Source of the DNA: an uncultured Oscillospiraceae bacterium
GTDB taxonomy: Bacteria; Bacillota; Clostridia; Oscillospirales; Oscillospiraceae
Direction of reading: 5' to 3'
Assembly: GCA_934591725.1 (NCBI GenBank)
Contig: CAKTPR010000091.1
Coordinates: 1-8,546, forward strand
Length of the DNA: 8,546 nucleotides
Shown here: in pieces, positions 5,372 through 8,546 of the stretch
How positions within the stretch are numbered: position 1 is the first letter of the stretch
Layout of the letters: each line of letters opens with the position of its first letter
The notes under the pieces: generated by a model
What the model was told of the DNA's origin: nothing
Seen by the model: the letters and a program-made list of their open reading frames with translations, nothing else
Databases searched by the model: none
Position numbers and translations under genes: made by a program

Positions 5372-5400
5372 AGTATAAACGCTCCCGCTGCGGCTGTCAA
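5372..5400 (-). promoter_or_regulatory. Promoter of the ABC-F gene
   Basis: On the minus strand, TTGACA (5400-5395), a 17-base spacer, then TATACT (5377-5372). The predicted start near 5365 leaves a leader of about 23 bases before the start codon. Confidence 0.82.
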
Positions 5401-5401
5401 T

Positions 5402-5411
5402 GCCGCGCGGC
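5402..5411. promoter_or_regulatory. GC palindrome between divergent -35 boxes
   Basis: GCCGCGCGGC is a perfect 10-base palindrome. It lies 1 base from the ABC-F -35 box and 5 bases from the membrane-protein -35 box, where a repressor could cover both. No regulator is known; chance is possible in GC-rich DNA. Confidence 0.3.
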
Positions 5412-5416
5412 GTTTG

Positions 5417-5445
5417 TTGACTTTTGAGCCGATTTATTATATCCT
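5417..5445 (+). promoter_or_regulatory. Candidate promoter of the membrane-protein gene
   Basis: TTGACT (5417-5422), a 17-base spacer, then TATCCT (5440-5445). The -35 is good and the -10 is moderate. The predicted start near 5452 gives a leader of about 30 bases before ATG 5481. Nearby TATTAT and TTATAT hexamers are closer to consensus but badly spaced. Confidence 0.5.
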
Positions 5446-5480
5446 TATATGGTTAATCCATATATTCCGGGAGCTTCCCT

Positions 5481-7112
5481 ATGATTGATACCCTGAACCA
5501 AAAACAGGAGAGAGCCTTCTCTCTTATTATAATACTCATCCTGCTGGCGTATTTTGCGGCGTTCGCTATCGTGAACTTCGCAGGCTTTGCGTATTTCTCC
5601 ACTGCCGATATGTATGAGGACACTCTCGTTGCCCGCCTGATGTGGGAGCAGAAAACGCTCTTCCCGGCAAACTACATCTTCGGCAACCAGTATTACGTTA
5701 TCGCGACGCCGGTGTTCGCGGCGCTGTTCTACGGCCTTACCGGCAGCATGAACACCGCGATGGCGCTCGCGACGACGCTGATGTCGCTGCTGATAGTGCT
5801 CTCGCTCATTTGGATGATAAAGCCTTATATAAAAAGCCGCTCCACGCGGCTCGCAGTGCTGCTCGCGCTCGCCGCCGCAGTATATATGCCGTACATTATC
5901 GACGCAGATGAGGGGCAGCTGTTCTTTGTCATGGCGAGCTACTATGCCTGCTATCTCATAACTTTCTTCTTCCTTGCGGGCGACTATGTCCGCGCGCGGA
6001 CGGACTCTTCCCTGCGCCCCGCGGCGCTGGCTGTCTCGCTGGTGCTGGCCTTCTGCACGGGCATGCAGAGCCTGCGTCAGACCTGCGTGAGCATCCTGCC
6101 GATACTGGCCGTCGAGTTCGTATCCGCGCTGCGCCGGCTTATCGCGCGCGAAAAGCTCTGGCCCAGAGGGCAGCGTATGCCGCTCTGCCGCGCCCTCGGC
6201 TACGCTACCGCCAACATTGGCGGAGCACTGCTCATGAAGCTGCTGGCTGTGCCGAATATGTCCATATACTCCGACACCTCCGTTCTGGACGGAACGGGTC
6301 TTAACGGAAAGCTCTGGCGCTTCATCGCTGCGTCCCGCACCGTGACCGGGCTTGAGTGCGTCAAGAATAACGGCGGCTTCTTCGTGCTGATGTTCGTGTT
6401 CTTCACGGCGCTGCTGATCGCCGCGGCAGTGCTCCTGATCCGCAAAGCCAAGGCCGCGCCTGAGGGCATCGGAGCGTACTGGTGGCTCGCGGTCGTGAGT
6501 CTGCTCGCAGTCGTCGCGGCCTCGTTCTGCACTACGGTGAAGCTGCGGGCGATATACCTGTTCATCTACTATCCGCTGCTCGCGCTCTCTGCGGCGGTAG
6601 TCCTTGAGCGCGCCGCGCCGAAGCTGCGCCGCGCTCTGCTCATCGCGCTGTGCCTGCTCTCTGCCGGGAATATTTATTTCAGCTATGGGGATGATCTGCG
6701 CAGCGTTTTCAGCGACAGCAAAACGCCCGCCGAGGAGATATGCAGCTACGCCGTCGACAATGGCTATGAGCTGCTGTACGGCAACATTGCGCACCTCACC
6801 CCCAGCGCTGCGGCCTATTCCGACGGTAAGCTCATCGCGGGCTGCTGGGAGGACGAAGTCATTTTCCACGCCGTGCCCTATCTCAACACAAGAGACGTCT
6901 ACCGCAGGACGGACTATTCCCGCGCGCTCTTTGTCTTCTATAAAGACGAGGTCGACGCGGCATATACCGAGGCCGCCGGGAGCGGCGCTGTGCTCACCGA
7001 AAGAGCGCGGATCGGGGACTATGTGCTGTGTACATCATCGCAGCAGCTCATGTACCCGACGACCGATATAATAGAGTTCTATGTGAGCTACGGAGAAGTG
7101 CCGCCGCGGTGA
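5481..7112 (+). CDS. Polytopic membrane protein, possibly GT-C-type glycosyltransferase (543 aa)
   Basis: About ten hydrophobic spans are visible: near 13-38, 71-89, 92-113, 122-141, 147-166, 180-213, 238-256, 299-321, 332-350, 356-375 and 384-400. A soluble tail of about 140 residues follows. The first span is followed by an acidic extracytoplasmic segment (TADMYEDTLVARLMW, 41-55), and a second acidic patch DADEG lies at 141-145. Acidic residues after the first span and a C-terminal soluble domain are typical of the GT-C fold (lipid-sugar glycosyltransferases acting outside the membrane). No diagnostic motif lets me name the substrate, so an unknown multispan protein is the safe reading. GGGAG lies 7 bases before the start. 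It is transcribed alone, divergent from the ABC-F gene, with a hairpin right after the stop. Confidence 0.8.
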   Translation: MIDTLNQKQERAFSLIIILILLAYFAAFAIVNFAGFAYFSTADMYEDTLVARLMWEQKTLFPANYIFGNQYYVIATPVFAALFYGLTGSMNTAMALATTLMSLLIVLSLIWMIKPYIKSRSTRLAVLLALAAAVYMPYIIDADEGQLFFVMASYYACYLITFFFLAGDYVRARTDSSLRPAALAVSLVLAFCTGMQSLRQTCVSILPILAVEFVSALRRLIAREKLWPRGQRMPLCRALGYATANIGGALLMKLLAVPNMSIYSDTSVLDGTGLNGKLWRFIAASRTVTGLECVKNNGGFFVLMFVFFTALLIAAAVLLIRKAKAAPEGIGAYWWLAVVSLLAVVAASFCTTVKLRAIYLFIYYPLLALSAAVVLERAAPKLRRALLIALCLLSAGNIYFSYGDDLRSVFSDSKTPAEEICSYAVDNGYELLYGNIAHLTPSAAAYSDGKLIAGCWEDEVIFHAVPYLNTRDVYRRTDYSRALFVFYKDEVDAAYTEAAGSGAVLTERARIGDYVLCTSSQQLMYPTTDIIEFYVSYGEVPPR

Positions 7113-7116
7113 CAGC

Positions 7117-7153
7117 AAAAATCAAGGCCGCCCGGTTTCTCCGGGCGGCCTTG
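7117..7153 (-). terminator. Strong terminator between convergent genes
   Basis: A perfect 13-base-pair stem (7123-7135 with 7141-7153), loop TTTCT. On the minus strand it is followed by ATTTTTG, so it is a standard terminator for the small peptide gene. On the plus strand no T run follows, though the stem sits just after the membrane-protein stop codon and may also serve it. Confidence 0.85.
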
Positions 7154-7172
7154 GCTCAAATATTGTTCCGTA

Positions 7173-7256
7173 TCAGATACCCAGCAGCGTATACGCTGCC
7201 GCAATGAGCATGCCTACGACGAGCAGTGCCGACGGATTATAAGCAACATCTTTCAT
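7173..7256 (-). CDS. Small single-span membrane peptide (27 aa)
   Basis: The start ATG (7256-7254) is preceded by AGGAGGG (7269-7263) at a 6-base gap, the best RBS in the window. The peptide begins MKDVAYNPS, then has a hydrophobic stretch of about 17 residues (ALLVVGMLIAAAYTLLG), and ends Ile-stop (TGA). A perfect hairpin with a T tract follows 20 bases after the stop on the same strand, so the unit has its own start and end signals. Function is unknown. Peptides of this kind often sit in the membrane and modulate a partner protein; no partner can be named, as both neighbours are on the other strand. Its promoter is not clear. The alternative is a chance open frame, but RBS, hydrophobic pattern and terminator together argue against that. 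Confidence 0.72.
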   Translation of the reverse strand: MKDVAYNPSALLVVGMLIAAAYTLLGI

Positions 7257-7262
7257 TGTATA

Positions 7263-7269
7263 CCCTCCT
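7263..7269 (-). promoter_or_regulatory. Full-strength RBS of the 27-aa peptide
   Basis: AGGAGGG on the minus strand, 6 bases from the ATG. This is the main evidence that a frame too short for usual gene calling is translated. Confidence 0.75.
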
Positions 7270-7334
7270 GTGATATTTTGTGATTTGCTTTATGGCTATA
7301 AGACGGCGGGCGCTGCATTTTGTTCCCGGTATTT

Positions 7335-7347
7335 GGAAAAATTTTCC
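7335..7347. promoter_or_regulatory. Inverted repeat GGAAAA-A-TTTTCC upstream of the hydrolase gene
   Basis: A perfect 6-1-6 inverted repeat ends 10 bases before the RBS of the gene at 7369, in the 112-base divergent spacer. A TTCCCGG direct repeat flanks it (7323-7329 and 7345-7350 in part). TATAAG at 7297-7302 is a possible -10 box without a clear -35. The repeat could be an operator; this rests on symmetry only. Confidence 0.25.
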
Positions 7348-7368
7348 CGGGAGCCATGGAGATAAGCT

Positions 7369-8546
7369 ATGACAACAAAGACGAAGAAAATACTGCTTGT
7401 ATGCGCGCTCGCGCTTTTGGCGGCGGCTCTGCTCTTTTTCGGGTACAGAAAGGGCGTGGAGCTTTACAACACCAAAAACGCCGAGGAGCTGTTCGCTGCC
7501 GGGGATTATGCCGGTGCGCGCGCGTGGTACGAGAAAAACAGCAGCGCCGGGGACATCGCGCGCTGCGACTATGAGCTGAACCGCGAAGCATATGAAGCGG
7601 CGGAGGCGCAGCTCGCGGCCGGGGAATATGACGCGGCACGGCTTGCCTTTGAAGCCCTCGGCGATTTTGAGGACGCGGCGGACAGAGCGCTGGAGTGCAG
7701 CTTTCTCAAGGCGCGCGCTCTGACGGACGCGGGCAGCTATACCGGCGCGCTCGATGTGCTCGCCGTGCTCCCGGAGGGTTACGCTGGCGCGGAAGAGCTC
7801 ACCGAGGACGCGAAGGAGGGGCTTTACCATCAGGCTCTCGCGGCGACCTACGAATGCCGCATGGACGAGGCGATCATTCTCTGGAACAGTCTCGGCAGCT
7901 ATAAGGACAGCGACGCTCTCCTCAAGCGCTGCATGAGCCGCATTGTCAATATGGCCGCCGGCACGGACGAGCGCGTAAACTATGCCCCCTACGCCGGGAA
8001 AGAGGTCGGCGACGGTATACTCTACTGGCACCGGCTGGGGCTCATATACGTGCCCAAGGAGTGCAACGCCGACACGCGCTGCATGATCTTCTATCCGGGT
8101 GGGTACGACAGCGCGCTTGCAAACTCCTACTATCAGGACTACATTTACGCCGGTACATCCCCGAACGCGATAATACTATATATGTACACAAACGGCTTTT
8201 ACGACATGGAAAACCGCATCGAGGATGCGTACCGCGCGCTTGAAGAAGCGGCGCTGGAGAATAACGTTTTCCTGCATGACATGGTCGTGTGCGGAGCGAG
8301 CAACGGCGCGTATACCGCCGTCAACACTGCGGCCTATCTCTATGAAAATTACGGCATCGCCGTGCGCTATGTGCTCACCTTTGACGCCGGGGCGCACTGG
8401 GCGCACACCGACAAGGTGCTCACCCCTGAGCAGTGCGGCCTGACCGCCGAATCGGGGACGGAGTTCCTGCTGTTCGAGGGCACGGGCGTCGGCATGAACA
8501 AGAGCGCGATACACACTATGGTGCGCCACGGCTGTGACGTCACGAT
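7369..8546 (+). CDS. Membrane-anchored protein with TPR-like repeats and alpha/beta-hydrolase domain (5' part, at least 392 aa)
   Basis: The frame is open from ATG 7369 to the window end with no stop codon, so the C-terminus is missing. GGAG lies 7 bases before the start. Residues 8-24 form one membrane span after a basic N-terminus (MTTKTKK), with no lipobox, so the rest should lie outside the cell. Residues about 35-200 hold TPR-like units (AGDYAGARAWYEK, AGEYDAARLAFEALGDFEDAA, AGSYTGALDVL, LGSYKDSDALLKRC). From about 230 an alpha/beta-hydrolase pattern appears: oxyanion-type FYPGG after a strand, then the nucleophile elbow GASNG with Ser311, then TFDAGAHW (Asp339). A catalytic His is not assured in the visible part. 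It may be an esterase or peptidase; the substrate is unknown. It is divergent from the 27-aa peptide. Confidence 0.8.
   Translation, partial: MTTKTKKILLVCALALLAAALLFFGYRKGVELYNTKNAEELFAAGDYAGARAWYEKNSSAGDIARCDYELNREAYEAAEAQLAAGEYDAARLAFEALGDFEDAADRALECSFLKARALTDAGSYTGALDVLAVLPEGYAGAEELTEDAKEGLYHQALAATYECRMDEAIILWNSLGSYKDSDALLKRCMSRIVNMAAGTDERVNYAPYAGKEVGDGILYWHRLGLIYVPKECNADTRCMIFYPGGYDSALANSYYQDYIYAGTSPNAIILYMYTNGFYDMENRIEDAYRALEEAALENNVFLHDMVVCGASNGAYTAVNTAAYLYENYGIAVRYVLTFDAGAHWAHTDKVLTPEQCGLTAESGTEFLLFEGTGVGMNKSAIHTMVRHGCDVT

Noticed and set aside
4680..5378. Plus-strand open frames opposite the ABC-F gene (also 3939-4493)
   Set aside because: The minus strand encodes unmistakable ABC motifs across the whole stretch. 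The plus-strand frames have no start signals and no recognisable domain.
5445..6869. Long minus-strand open frame (474 codons) opposite the polytopic membrane protein
   Set aside because: The product is a run of Arg, Glu, His and Gln typical of an antisense reading of hydrophobic codons. It has no RBS and would overlap the promoter of the real gene.
7237..8031. Minus-strand open frame (264 codons) opposite the hydrolase gene
   Set aside because: It overlaps the 27-aa peptide start and the divergent spacer, lacks an RBS, and the plus strand gives a coherent membrane span, TPR-like repeats and a GASNG elbow.

Overview
The window looks like a chromosomal segment from a moderately GC-rich, low-oxygen Firmicute of the gut Clostridia / Oscillospiraceae type. 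The grounds are Gram-positive lipoprotein signal peptides (LAAC and LSAC lipoboxes), AGGAGG-like ribosome binding sites, TTGACA/TATAAT-type promoters with 17-base spacers, AT-rich spacers around GC-rich genes, and a YkpA/YbiT-type ABC-F protein. The assignment to a group is inference; no rRNA or marker gene is present.

Layout. A complete tRNA-Glu(TTC) gene opens the window and is followed by its terminator. About 450 bases of hairpin-rich DNA without a convincing gene come next. This stretch holds a second exact 25-base copy of the tRNA 3' end and a second copy of a 28-base hairpin arm, so it looks like a decayed duplication or an integration scar. A small unknown acidic protein (619-891) follows. 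A chain of four strong stem-loops (923-1070) separates it from a convergent gene on the minus strand, a 554-residue lipoprotein made of two homologous beta-helix modules (1137-2801). Divergent from that is a 210-residue lipoprotein (3045-3677) behind a near-consensus promoter. It converges on an ABC-F ATPase (3735-5342, minus) across a shared terminator. The ABC-F gene is divergent from a 543-residue polytopic membrane protein (5481-7112), with two promoters back to back around a perfect GC palindrome. A terminator follows, then a 27-residue single-span membrane peptide on the minus strand (7173-7256). Last is the 5' part of a membrane-anchored protein with TPR-like repeats and an alpha/beta-hydrolase domain, cut off by the window end (7369-8546).

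How the genes fit together. Every gene appears to be its own transcription unit, because strands alternate and nearly every junction has its own promoter or terminator. I see no operon and no clear multi-gene system. A loose theme is the cell envelope: two lipoproteins, a multispan protein, a tiny membrane peptide and a membrane-anchored putative hydrolase. The ABC-F protein belongs to ribosome function. The points most worth a second look are the tRNA 3'-end duplication with its structured element, the one-sided loss of ATP-site motifs in the ABC-F protein, the 27-residue peptide with its own strong RBS and terminator, and the hydrolase gene running off the edge.
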